Assembly (NCBI RefSeq): GCF_002105155.1
Contig: NW_019029066.1
Coordinates: forward strand, 1-64,000
Source of the DNA: Lobosporangium transversale
Taxonomy: Eukaryota; Mortierellomycota; Mortierellomycetes; Mortierellales; Mortierellaceae
Length of the DNA stretch: 64,000 nucleotides
Reading direction: 5' to 3'
A program made the translations under genes and the position numbers. The notes beneath the pieces were generated by a model, which made no database searches, was not told the DNA's origin, and saw nothing but the letters and a program-made list of their open reading frames with translations. Positions 36,767-47,234 of the stretch are shown in pieces (position 1 is the first letter of the stretch; the number at the start of each line of letters is the position of its first letter).

Positions 36767-37016
36767 GGATCAAAGAAGCTATTTGGGTGCTTTATTTCAT
36801 CCAAAGCTTTCAAGTAAAAGTAAATGGGCATCTTTTGTCTTCCTCAAGTTTCAAATAAAATGTTTTAAAGTTTTCTTGCGCCACCAAAAAGAGTTGTCAC
36901 AATAAAGGAAAAAAAAAAAAAAAAAAAAGCTTTCAACAATGGTCTAGATCTGGTTCAAGATCTGGATCTTTTATTTTATTCATCTCTTGGATCAGCAAAT
37001 TGTAAGAGGAAGAGGA

Positions 37017-39210
37017 ATGCTCTTTTCTCGTCTCAACAGCAGCAGCAGCAGTACCAGCAGGAGCACTCATACCCAGCTTGTCTCTATCTTTATTTCAAAG
37101 GTCCCTTCCCTCGTCCACCAGCACCCACATCTGTCGATTTCCGTATATCCTGCTTTAGTCTCTTATCATAAGCATCATTGTTCTCTCTTTTCAACCTCTT
37201 GCCAGACTTACGCAGGAAAATATATTTTTCATAGAAGAGCTTCCCACATACCGGAGCGTGACAATACTCCCTTTTTAAAGTACGCTCCTTCAAATAACGT
37301 CAAGGAATTAGCAATCAATAACATACATAATCAACAAATAATCGATTCCAAGATGCCTACCAATAAGGACCGTCTCAAAAGTAAATTCAGTAAAGCAGAG
37401 CGTAGGCGGAGGAATAAGGAAGGGGAGACGGCCGTCATGCTCGCATCCAGTAGCAGTATCGTCGACAAGTATTCAACATGGCCCAGAGAAGCTTTGGTAC
37501 AAAGAATCAGAGAATTGGAGGCCGCAAAAGGCACGATAACAGCGTCATCATCGTCCATATCAGTTATTCCTGCACATTTGACAGGATCAGAGACGACTTC
37601 CGGCGCAGACACTCCTTCTTCCCAACCAGATTCACCAGCACAATCCTTTTCTTCTATCGAGACCCCAAAGCGCAAGGACAGACGGCCGTTTGATTTTTCG
37701 AAATATGCAAAGCGGCATGTGGCTTTCAAGATCGCTTACTTTGGCTGGCCTTATGCTGGCTTTGCATCTCAGGGCGCGGTTGATGTCAAGACTGTCGAAT
37801 CTGAATTATTCAACGCACTTTTGGCGGCTAGGATTATTGAAGATCCACAGAACTGCAACTATTCACGCTGTGGGAGAACGGACCGAGGAGTTAGTGGACT
37901 GGGACAGGTTATTGCTTTGACAGTCCGGTCCGCCCTACCGAAGAGTTCGCCTTATGTAATCCGCTCTGAGGGCGATGGGTATGATCCCAAAGCAGAGGAA
38001 GAAAAATCTGAAGGATTAACTCAGGAGGAACTTGAGAGCAAAGCAGGCGTGTATTACAAAAATGGTGTCAAACGGAACAAGGATGGAAGTGTTTTTGGAG
38101 AGTTGGCTTATCTCAATATTGTCAATAGGCTTTTACCCCCCGATATCCGCATTGTTGCATGGGCACCTGTTCCCGAGGATTTTAATGCTCGATTCCATTG
38201 TGCCTGGCGTGAATACAAATATTTCTTTCCAAAGGGTATCATTGACATTGATCGGATGCGAACAGCAGCGACCAAGTTTCTGGGCACACATGATTTCCGC
38301 AATTTTTGCAAGTATGATTCCTCCAAAACGATTGTGAACTATGATAGAACTATTATGGCCATCTCGATCGATACTGTTCCTGAACATGAGTTCCCAATGA
38401 CTCAAGGTCGTGAATTTTATCAGCTGACGCTCAGAGGGTCAGCATTCTTGTGGCATCAGGTGCGATGTATGATGGCTGTGTTATTTGCAGTTGGACAAGG
38501 TTTAGAGGAGCCTGAGGTGATTGATCAAATGATGGATATTAAACAATGTCCTGCAAAGCCCAATTACGACATGGCTTCTGATCTGCCTCTTGTGTTCTAC
38601 GACTGTCATTTTGAGAATGTTGAATGGCAATATCAGAACGAGGTTGATCTGGTGAGCGATATTACACCGTTACGTCTGTATCGGGCAATGGAGGATCAAT
38701 GGTCATGTTATGTGACCAAGTCATTGATGTATTCGAGGATGTTGCAACAATTAGACAAGGCCATGCTGCATAATCTTCCAGAGAGAGGAGATATGACCTT
38801 GTTAGGCGAATACGCTCAACGAAATGCCGCTAAAGAAAACAATATTTCGCTTGGTGGTGATCTACGCATGTTTATGGGCAAGAAGTACGCTACTGTAAGT
38901 AACATCCTTTTATTTATTGTGTTTCTGTGAATATCCCGTGATCATATTGATCATTGACATTTTTTTCCTTCCTTTCCTACTTGTGAATATGTAGCTTATG
39001 CAACGTCAAAAATGCCTTCCTACAGAGGTGAAGAATAAGAGACACCAAGAAAAAAAACGACTGAAGTTGAGTTTGACAGGGAATACTAGTGAGAACAATA
39101 GTGCGAATAATAGTGAGATGGATTCTCCAATGCCCTTGATGTCTACACTAAGCACTGAGCAACCTATTGCTGCAACCAAGTCACCCATATCAACCGATTT
39201 AAAAGAGTAA
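37017..39210 (+). CDS. DEG1: tRNA pseudouridine(38/39) synthase Pus3/Deg1
   Basis: Two exons, 37017-38894 and 38995-39210 (GT-AG). TruA-family features are clear: HVAFKIAYFGWPYAGFASQG, then the catalytic motif CGRTDRGVSGLGQV with the Asp codon at 37881-37883, AWREYKYFFP, HDFRNFCKYD and HQVRCMMAVLFAVGQGLE. The enzyme makes pseudouridine at positions 38/39 of the tRNA anticodon arm. Two starts are possible. ATG 37353 (MPTNKDRLKSK) gives 585 residues. ATG 37017 gives 697 and adds a leader with no Asp or Glu in its first 79 residues and many Ser, His, Arg and Lys, as in mitochondrial presequences. The C-terminus is basic and Asn/Ser-rich. Confidence 0.93.
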
Positions 39211-40380
39211 AGCATTTCGTAATAAAAACTGGAGTTTCCTATACGTTTTCCTATCTATATTTTTAAACTTTTGCTCCTTCACCAACGGTAACTCTCCCTT
39301 GATTCAATTTCGACAACACGCATCATCACATCATGGATTAAATTAAGTCTGAAGAACTGGTTTGCCAATTCACGAGGCTTCACTCCATTAACCGATATTA
39401 TTAGAAAATGAATGTTCAAACGACTCTAATTTTTTGTCGCAAAGTTCTTTACATAGAACAACCATTATTATTATTGCTGTCATTGCTATTGTACACAGAT
39501 AGAATATATGAGAGGATAAGAAATGCGAAGAAACAAAATAACAGGAATAAGGATGATAACCGTAGACTGTATTAAAAGCCATGACCCATCTCAACGACAC
39601 TTCAGTTCCGTCAGACTACATCCAGCTACAGCTTCTACAATAACCACTGCTAGAATCTTGTTGGCCTTTCCTTATAACTTTGTCTTGAGGTTCTCTTTGA
39701 TTCTATACCAAAATAGTCTGAGCGTACTACCATTTTCTTGAGAGCCATAATAGATCTTGATGTTTTAGTTCTGGTGTTATCAGCCTTATCATTAATGGGA
39801 TCACTCAAATTCTGGTTCCTGGATTATACATAATATGATACCTTATATATCACACGATAGGATTTACTGTAGTTGACTCGCTACAACTCGGCCTGCCAAA
39901 TATCTCCATTGTACAGGCAAAAACAGCTCGATCCAGGTTAGTATTAAGGCCGTGTTATCCACAAGAGCATTGCAGGATAAGTCCCAGTCAATCGGACTTC
40001 TGTACACTACTGGCACACACTCTGGAGGCGAGAATAGACGTCACTGTATGCAGTGACTTCATTGAAGGCAACAGTCTTCGAGAATAAAAGAATAAACTTC
40101 CAAATAGCCTTGTAGTTAAAACTATGAATGTATTGAGGCCATGTAAACATGTATATTGACAACGATGATTCATTATCACCTTATATTCCAAATCTTTCAC
40201 TTCCTCTGTCCCTTTTCCCCATATTGCGTATTGGAATATGACCTAGGCCTCAAGAGCTGGATGCAACGTCGATATCATGCCCAGTTCAAACCTCTAACAG
40301 AACATAGTTTAGGTTCGTTTGCTTTTCCCCATACACGTATACGCGTCTCAATTCTACTTTTTATTTTCCATTTCTGCTAA
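39211..40380. other. Intergenic, no supported gene
   Basis: Short ORFs only. A stretch at about 40230-40310 reads as a fairly complex peptide (YDLGLKSWMQRRYHAQFK) but has no matching exons around it and could be a gene relic. Confidence 0.4.
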
Positions 40381-41099
40381 ATGACTAAAGTGAGTACAGT
40401 CATGCCTCTCTAATTTTGATATTTTATCAAAATAGAGAAGCAAGGTATTCTATCCAATTCAAAAATATATTTAAACCTCTGTAATTTGACCTGAAACTTT
40501 TATTGTCGCCGTCGTGACATGACATTACGATATTGCATTACTCCATCCTTCTCACTCCAAAAGACATTCTCAAAAATCAAACAAGAACATCGAGAAATAG
40601 TTCAAATTACAGAGGTTTAAATATATTTTTGAATTGGATAGAATACCTTGAGTACCTTGCTTCTCTATTTTTGATTAAAATTAGAGAGGCATGACAGCAT
40701 AGACACACTTGGACCTTAATCAAGTCTAACTGTAAGCACTAGACATCTGTACGCGTTGGAGCGTTTTTGTCCGACGAATATGAGAATTGTTGTACACCTG
40801 CCCTCTTCACTTGAGAGTGGCGTCACACATTGCTGTCGATTGCTTCTCTTTTGCTTTTTGTCATCATAATTGATTCTATTTGTTTGTGTCATTACACTTT
40901 ATACTTTGTACACTGTACGTTGTGTAGAATGTGAATACCTCCCATTCCTATGCCCATTGCCCTTTGCATACAGGCCCAGCAGTTGGATTATGTGGCCACC
41001 AACGGCAACGGTCACACCCTTTTCTGTCAGCAGGGAAATGTCACTATCGTGAATGAAGGAACCCCTATCATTGTTCCTACACCAACAGAGGGATTGTAG
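40381..41099 (+). CDS. Possible two-exon 44-aa protein with a MITE in its intron
   Basis: Exon 1 is ATGACTAAA (40381-40389) followed by donor GTGAGT. Exon 2 is 40974-41099 after TTTGCATACAG, opening GCCCAGCAGTTGG and ending TAG. The joined frame is 44 residues: MTKAQQLDYV, then TNGNGHTLFCQQGNVTIVNE and a Pro/Thr-rich end. The 584-nt intron holds a 301-bp inverted-repeat element. The same intron and start of exon 2 occur as a diverged copy at about 43212-43525, where the intron is about 275 nt with a canonical GTAAGT donor but no ATG in exon 1. Not recognised as any family. The 9-nt first exon is speculative, and a longer upstream exon was not found. Confidence 0.35.
40397..40697. mobile_element. 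MITE with about 95-bp terminal inverted repeats
   Basis: The left arm (about 40397-40494) begins (CAG)TCATGCCTCTCTAATTTT and the right arm (about 40600-40697) is its reverse complement with small indels, including a short duplicated GAGTACCTT. The centre, about 105 bp, is non-coding. The related intron copy near 43216 lacks the element: AAGTGCAGACTTATTTGGAC aligns with AGTACAG/CAGCATAGACACACTTGGAC across the insertion. This gives an empty site and suggests a short CAG target duplication. The TIR start resembles ends of Tc1/mariner-pogo type elements, which is a weak indication only. Non-autonomous; no transposase is present. Confidence 0.82.
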
Positions 41100-41104
41100 T
41101 TTTG

Positions 41105-41135
<31 letters not shown>

Positions 41136-41523
41136 TTGATGCTACATCTCGTCATGTACCTGATCTATTTCAATATCAAACTCCATTTTTTGAAAAGAAC
41201 GCGAAAAAAAAAAAAAAAAAAAAAAAAAAAAGCGGCTTCTAGACTTCTGCTGCAAGAAGGTCTAGTCTAATTCTTATTTTATTTTTGTGATTTTATTATC
41301 ATCGAAAAACTGTTGTAAATAACTACCAACATTGTGAAGATCCCAGGAGGAAGTGAGTTGGGACTTAAAGGATATTGCAGTTTTAGTGGCAAAAGTTCTA
41401 CAGAAAAAATGTGACCAATGAATACCACGTGACTGCCTGTATTTAGCTGCCGCTGTGTAAACTGTAAAAGTTGATCTCCACAACCATCATACACACACGT
41501 ACAAGTTAAATAAAAAAAAAAGA

Positions 41524-41643
41524 ATGAGCTCACGCTACTTGATGTTGATGACAGCAGTACCTGTGTGTTACTTTGCGGGATACGCTTATCGAGAATATTA
41601 TGATCCTGATCAGTCCATGACTGTACGAAAAGACTCGAACCGA

Positions 41644-41674
<31 letters not shown>

Positions 41675-42035
41675 TTTGAATGGAGCTTAATGAACAAAAA
41701 AAAAGTCAACATGGAAGGTCACTAAAAGCAATTCTTCTTCCGCCCATCCTCGTTACGAAAACGAAAAAAATGTTTTTAGACCCTGCACCGGAAACCGGAA
41801 ACACTTTCTGACACTCTGTAAGCAAGAAAAAAGAGTTTTTTTTGTAACATTTATTAGGGATGAATTTACTAACCAAGGCTAATTATACATATACTCTAGT
41901 ATCGATAGTCGTCTAAAAACACTCGAAGACTCTAAACAGAAAGTGATGCAACAACTCTCTGAGCTGGAATCACATCGAGAGAAACTGAAGAATACTGCAG
42001 GGCGGGATACGGATCTTCCAGGACGATTGTGGTGA
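41524..42035 (+). CDS. Small membrane-anchored coiled-coil protein, 90 aa
   Basis: Three exons: 41524-41622, 41780-41817 and 41900-42035. The introns are GT-AG (donors GTACGA and GTAAGC), and the phases fit only in this arrangement. The product begins MSSRYLMLMTAVPVCYFAGYA, a likely membrane anchor, then REYYDPDQ, a short linker, and a charged helix with coiled-coil character (SRLKTLEDSKQKVMQQLSEL) ending in GRDTDLPGRLW. The layout, a TM helix plus charged helix in under 100 residues, is like small mitochondrial assembly factors such as UQCC3/Cbp4, but no sequence motif proves that. Intron 1 contains a poly-A run. A decayed copy of exon 3 and its 3' flank lies at 45492-45922. Function unknown. 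Confidence 0.6.
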
Positions 42036-42399
42036 ATACCATTTCAATATTTCTTCAACATCAACATCAACGTCAACATCAGCAACATCCCCAAGGCTTT
42101 CATAATTATATATTTTCAGGCCAACGTTCAATAGCATACTTCGTATGACAGCTCCATTATGAAAAACAGAGTCTCATGAATGGCACAATTTTGTAAATCA
42201 GTTAATAAAATACCTCGCACAAGAATGAATAGTTCTCATAGGGCTATATAGAAACAAAATATCTCTTCACTAGAATACTGAAAATGTCTGGTTCTTGTGC
42301 TTTTTTATTCATTGTATATTCTGGTCTTTCAGCCTCACTGCATGCCATATCCGTCTTTTTCTTGCTCACTTGTTAATCGTCTTAGCTTAGCTTGCACAT

Positions 42400-42960
42400 G
42401 AAAAGAATATATGTCTACTATAGGTCTTATGATTATTAAAGTAATATTAAAACCTCCACAATTCACGTATCATAAAAAGAGGAGCGAGGGGCGCATACAT
42501 CACATTGGACCTTGGCTGGATATATAGAGTAACTAGTCTACAGATTGTTCACAGATTCTGAAGGTTGAAAAGTTATTTTAGCTATTGTGATCACTGTGCA
42601 TGCAATAACTTGTTTTTGGGGTAATGTTGAAGTTCTTGTAAGAGTTCCCTCGCAATGGTCCCTCGTTTTCGTCAACTTGATTCCTTCCTCTGTCCTACAT
42701 ACACACAACACACAGCACACAGCACACACCATAACACACCATAACACACCATAACACAAACACACACGCCATAACAAACACATCCATAATATGTTCACTG
42801 ACAAGAGCAGTACTTCTAAAGTCGCATGATATGTTCCACTGCGGATATAATGTATTGGCGACAGATTCAAAACTTGTTCTTCAAGCCTACTGATATTGTG
42901 CATATCCACCCTTGGGTTCTCCTTGTATATTCATGCATAGTTACCAATACTCTTTTGTTT
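42400..42960. repeat. Diverged intergenic duplicate (copy 1; copy 2 near 44700-45300)
   Basis: Blocks recur in the same order at about 44740-45250: a CCTCCACAATTC/CCCCCATAATTC block, GAGCGAG, GGACCTTG(G/A)CTG followed by an ATATATA stretch, TTCTGAAGG, then a CA-rich satellite (ACACACCATA here, CACGA there) and a CCTACTGAT/CCTACTAAT block. The TATA-like stretch hints that these are old duplicated promoters. No ORF is supported in either copy. Confidence 0.45.
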
Positions 42961-43211
42961 TAAAGCCCCTTGTTCTACCCCATTGCAATCAAGACTCTGA
43001 CTCTCTTGGTCTGTCTTTTTTCTTTTTCTTTTGATGCATGGAGTGAACTTCATTCGAAAGCCTTGTGTCGCTTCAAGTCGGCTCCATGAACATCATTTCA
43101 TGACTGAATCTTCAGCAGGATATAAGGTGGACTCACATGCCTTCTCACGCACTCTTAGGCATCTCAATCTACTTTAATTACATGTTGGTCTTTCCATTGT
43201 TATTAACTTGG

Positions 43212-43525
43212 TAAAGTAAGTGCAGACTTATTTGGACTTGGTCAGCTCTAACTAGAAACATTGTATATATTTGTACATATTGGGGTGTTTTTGCTTGATG
43301 AATGTGAGAACCGTTGTACATCTGTCCTCTCTATTTGAGACTGGCGCCACATGTTGTTGTCGATTGCTTCTCTTTTTCTTTTTGTCATCATAATTGATTC
43401 TATTTGTTTGTGTCATTACACTTTATACTTTGTACGTTGTGTAGAATGTGAATGCCTTTCACCCTGCGCCCACTGCCCCTTGTACACAAGCACAGCAGTT
43501 GCATTCTGTGCCACCAATCACGCCA
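43212..43525 (+). pseudogene. Degenerate copy of the 40.4-41.1 kb intron/exon
   Basis: The sequence TTTTTGTCATCATAATTGAT and about 80 following bases are nearly identical to 40855-40940, and flanking parts match at lower identity. A GTAAGT at 43216 corresponds to the donor of the first copy. The exon start (CACAGCAGTTGCATTCTG) matches, then diverges and loses the reading frame. This copy lacks the MITE, so it records the pre-insertion state. It lies just upstream of the ML-domain gene and may now serve as its promoter. Confidence 0.6.
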
Positions 43526-43763
43526 ATCTACAACTGCCATTGCTTCAAGTGCATGATTACATTGATATATACACTTGTATTTGCTTTACGCGAGAAAAGA
43601 GAGAGAAAGAGGCGAGCCTCATTCTCAACGGCTTCTTATTCCCATTGCGTATAAAAACAGATGGGTTCTGTCCTTTTTTGTTCTTTACCGCTCGATCCTC
43701 CCTCCGTTCCAAGTACCTCCAAGCCGCTCAGGACTAACCTCAACAGAAAGGATACTCTCCACC

Positions 43764-44219
43764 ATGAAGTTCAGCTTTGCCGTCTCTGCTCTCCTCCTCG
43801 CCGTTGTTGCCTCGGCTCAACTGCCTCCGCCCGTATTCACCAACTGTGCTACCCGCCCAACTGTATTGAACGTCACCAGCGTTACTTTCAACCCTATCCC
43901 TCCTTGCATTGGTAAAGAGGCCTGTATCACCTTGACTGGAGCTCTCTCGCACCCAATCACTTCTGGTGCTAAGCTTAACATCATAGGCAAGTATCTCAAC
44001 CGCATTATCTACAGCGATGCCCACGACCTCTGCACTCTCTTGGCCAACTCCGGGACCCCTTGTCCCATTCCTACCAGTGTTACCCAAGTCAAGGTCTGCT
44101 TCCCGATCAAGAGCACCGTACCCTACGGCATCCCTTACATCTTTCAGTTCTCCGCCACCAATGGCGACGGACCCGTCGTCTTCTGTCAGACTTCCACATT
44201 CACGTTCCAGCATTGTTAA
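43764..44219 (+). CDS. Small secreted ML-domain (MD-2/NPC2-like) lipid-binding protein
   Basis: Single exon, 151 residues, from an ATG in good context (TCCACCATGA). Residues 1-18 are a signal peptide (FAVSALLLAVVASA|Q). The mature part has eight Cys, enough for four disulfides, and reads as an ML domain: LNVTSVTFNPIPPCIGKEAC, then TLTGALSHPITSGAKLNI, DLCTLLA.SGTPCPI, VKVCFPIKSTVPYGIPYIF. ML proteins such as fungal phosphatidylglycerol/phosphatidylinositol transfer protein bind a lipid in a beta-sandwich cavity; which lipid is unknown. C-rich synonymous codons suggest good expression. AATAAA signals occur at about 44348 and 44379. The upstream region is part of the local duplication. Confidence 0.85.
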   Translation: MKFSFAVSALLLAVVASAQLPPPVFTNCATRPTVLNVTSVTFNPIPPCIGKEACITLTGALSHPITSGAKLNIIGKYLNRIIYSDAHDLCTLLANSGTPCPIPTSVTQVKVCFPIKSTVPYGIPYIFQFSATNGDGPVVFCQTSTFTFQHC

Positions 44220-44699
44220 ATCCAAGGCTGCAGGATCTCTGTTTTATTTTTTATCTTCTTACCCTCGTATACACCATCCATATATTATCACTTAGTTGTG
44301 CCTATCCCTTTAAAGAGTCTGGTTATATGAGTTCACTCTCTTTGCCAATAAATCAACAGGGCTTTTTATAGTCTTGAGAATAAAAGTTGGGGCGACATGT
44401 ATTCAAGCAATTGTGTTTTTTTGTACTATCTCATTGTGCATATATAAATTATATATTTCATTTGCCATGCTTTAGAGATATTTCTTTTCCAGACAAACAC
44501 TAAAAACAAGGTTGACATAAAAACGTGTTGGCCAAGAAATAAAAATTGTTTTTCACCATCTTAAGCTGACAAACATAGGATCTCTTAGACAATCACCATT
44601 TGACTTTTTCATTTTTAATTGCGTCTTTTGTTCTTTTCACTTCTTTATCTATTATTTCGATCTTTAATGGCCTTCACTGAGCTCGCCTATAGTCCATAT

Positions 44700-45300
44700 G
44701 AAGTGAGTGTTAGTCTTCAATAGAGCCCATGGCTACTGAAATAACGTTAAAAAAAATTAATAACAACCCCCATAATTCGCTTGCAATAAGAGAGCAAGGA
44801 GCGAGCAACTCATACTACAGCGGACCTTGACTGAAAATATATATATGGAGAGCTTTAGTGCACTCACAGGTTCTGAAGGCGGCAGTGCTTCCGGTCTTTA
44901 GTTTATTCTTTTGACATGCCCCTCTCTCTCTCTCTTATCGGTCATGGTGCATACTTGCTTATAAAGAGAGCCACATCATAGTGTCCTCCACGAACTTTTT
45001 TTTTTTGCAGTAATCCTAAGCGTATTCATGTTCGCTCCAACTTTTTAATTCCCTTTCTCTTCTCTCTCTAGCACACACACGACACGACACGACACGACAC
45101 GACACGATGGAACACACATGTAGACAAATGATAAAAGTAAGATTCTAAGAGCCGAATGGTGTGTTGTACTGTGAATACAGCATGCGTATTTCCTTCTAGC
45201 CTACTAATACTATAGGGGGCAGTAGTACATCCATTCTGGGGTCCCTCTTGGCTATTTGTGCATTATCAGTATTCTTTTACTTTTCAGACACTTTGTGTAC
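44700..45300. repeat. Diverged intergenic duplicate (copy 2 of 42400-42960)
   Basis: Shares an ordered series of short blocks with the first copy, including a TATA-like stretch and TTCTGAAGG. It contains a (CACGA)n microsatellite at about 45068-45107. No gene is supported. Confidence 0.4.
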
Positions 45301-45429
45301 TTTATCACGATCATGGGCGTCTCTGTTCATCATTTTCGTGGTGTAGAGAAGGTTAGGCTCTCTAATAGGATACCCTTCAGACTCATACGTAGTTGTGCCT
45401 TGATTGTGCGAACAACATATATATATACA

Positions 45430-45922
45430 TATCCTTACAAAGAACATTATAGTTTTAGTGGCAACAATGTGACTAATGAATAATGTCTCTTTGTATATAT
45501 ACTCTAGTATCGCTTTTTGTCTAAAGACACTCAAAGACTCTAAAGAGAAAACAATGCAACAACTCAACAACTCAACAACTCTCTGAGTTGGAATCACATC
45601 GATAGAAGCCGAAGAATACTGCAGAACGGGATACAGATTTCCCAGGACGATTGTGGTGAATACCATTTCAATATTTCTTCAACATCAACATCAACGTCAA
45701 CATCAGCAACATCCCCAAGGCTTTCATAATTATATATTTTCAGGCCAACGTTCAATAGCATACTTCGTATGACAGCTTCATTATGAAAAACAGAGTCTCA
45801 TGAATGGCACAATTTTGTAAATCAGTTAATAAAATACCTCGCACAAGAATGAATAGTTCGTATAAGGCTATATAAAATCATAATATCTCTTCATCAGAAT
45901 ACAATGTTTGGTTCTTGCGCTT
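45430..45922 (+). pseudogene. Truncated pseudogene copy of the 41.5-42.0 kb coiled-coil gene
   Basis: From about 45492 the sequence repeats exon 3 and the 3' flank of the 90-aa gene; the flank after the stop (45660-45870) is almost identical to 42036-42240. Exons 1 and 2 are missing: a piece matching the upstream region of the parent (GTTTTAGTGGCA, about 45450) runs directly into the exon 3 acceptor. Within exon 3, an expansion of AACAACTC by about 16 nt shifts the frame into TGA, and a later CGATAG adds another stop. Non-functional as protein. Confidence 0.8.
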
Positions 45923-46852
45923 AATGTTCAAGAAGGGAAACGGAATGCTAAGCAAGTGTTGAATGTTCCTTTAGGACCTCCACAAGCAACGATTGATAAA
46001 ACTGGATCGCGTATGCGAACGACATTAATCAAATAGCTCACAAGATGTTATTCTGCTCTGCTCTGCTCTGCCCTACTCTATAAAACTGATGGAGATTTAT
46101 ACCCTTGTATACAGACAGATATTGTTTATTATGGGGTTGAGGTTACTCTTCGTTGTAGAAAACTTTAAAAGATTCTATTCTTTTATCGAACCTTCAGTCG
46201 ACATACCACATATATATATATACATCATACTTTTACTAAGGGCAAATATTTATAATTTTATTTTTAAATTTATTCCATCTTTAATTTTAGTTTTAATTTT
46301 TATTTTTATATCCATATATAATTTTAATTTAATGTTTATTTCCGTCTTTGATTTATTTTCATTTTTATTTCCATTTTTATTTTATATTTTTAATACCTCT
46401 CTGTTAGACCGTCTATAACTTCTATTACGAGAAAAAAAATAAAAATAAAAACAAAAAACAAAAACAAAAACAAAAACAAAAAACAAGTTGGTCGGATATC
46501 AGGGTCGGATACCCAGTCCAGATTTCTTCTCGGTATTCGACAAAGTAAAAAAGTATATAAAAAAGAGAATTATATTGTTATTTGCTGAGGACTAGTTATG
46601 AAAAAGAAAAAGAAAAAAAAAAAGAAAGGAGAGAAGGAAAAGAAAAAACAAAAAAGAAGATATCGTTTAGAATGAACCGGCATTGACCTAAAAAAAGAAA
46701 TCATGTTTTTAAAAAAAAAAATAATAAAGTGAAAAAATATCAACATTTGTCAGTATTTGTCAGCATTGGCTTCATTGACTTCATTAATAAAAATATGCAT
46801 CTTTTTTTTTTTTTTTTTTTTTTTTTTTTCTTTTTCTTTTTCCTGGTCTGGT
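45923..46852. other. AT-rich spacer with simple sequence
   Basis: Two simple-sequence zones that are roughly complementary: TTTTTATTTTTA-type at about 46250-46400 and (AAAAAC)n/(AAAAT)n at about 46430-46485. A poly-T run lies at about 46801-46830, next to the SEC24 stop. A TCTGC direct repeat (CTGCTCTGCTCTGC) lies at about 46052-46072. No gene is supported. Confidence 0.5.
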
Positions 46853-47202
46853 TTAGATTACCTTGTCCTTGAGGTGACCCAAGAACTGGTGATAGCTCAT
46901 AGCAGGGTCTGCACGGTCTTCAATCAGATGGCTCATGAACCAGAGACGTAAGGCTGGATCGCCATCATCCTTGATCACGTACAACTGTGGATAGTACGCT
47001 GATCTACGCATCTCTCTAGTCTTTCCTACAATCAAGTTAACACGTTGATTGAAATCTGACTCGAGTGAAGGAAGGGTCATCTATTTTTTTTTTTTTTTTT
47101 TTTTTACCATGATATTAAATGTTAGTTCACATCAAGGCAAACATCGACATCCATCATGAAAAAAAAAAAAAAAAAAAAAAGAAATGTCCTACAAAGCTTC
47201 CC

Positions 47203-47234
<32 letters not shown>

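Noticed and set aside
43740-44225. 161-codon ORF antisense to the ML-domain gene
   Set aside because: A shadow of the C-rich coding strand; the plus-strand frame has a signal peptide and an ML-domain pattern.
44668-45120. Possible exon ATGGCCTTCACTGAGC followed by a GTGAGT donor at about 44704
   Set aside because: The nearest acceptors give an immediate stop or a CACGA-repeat translation, so no credible gene could be assembled.
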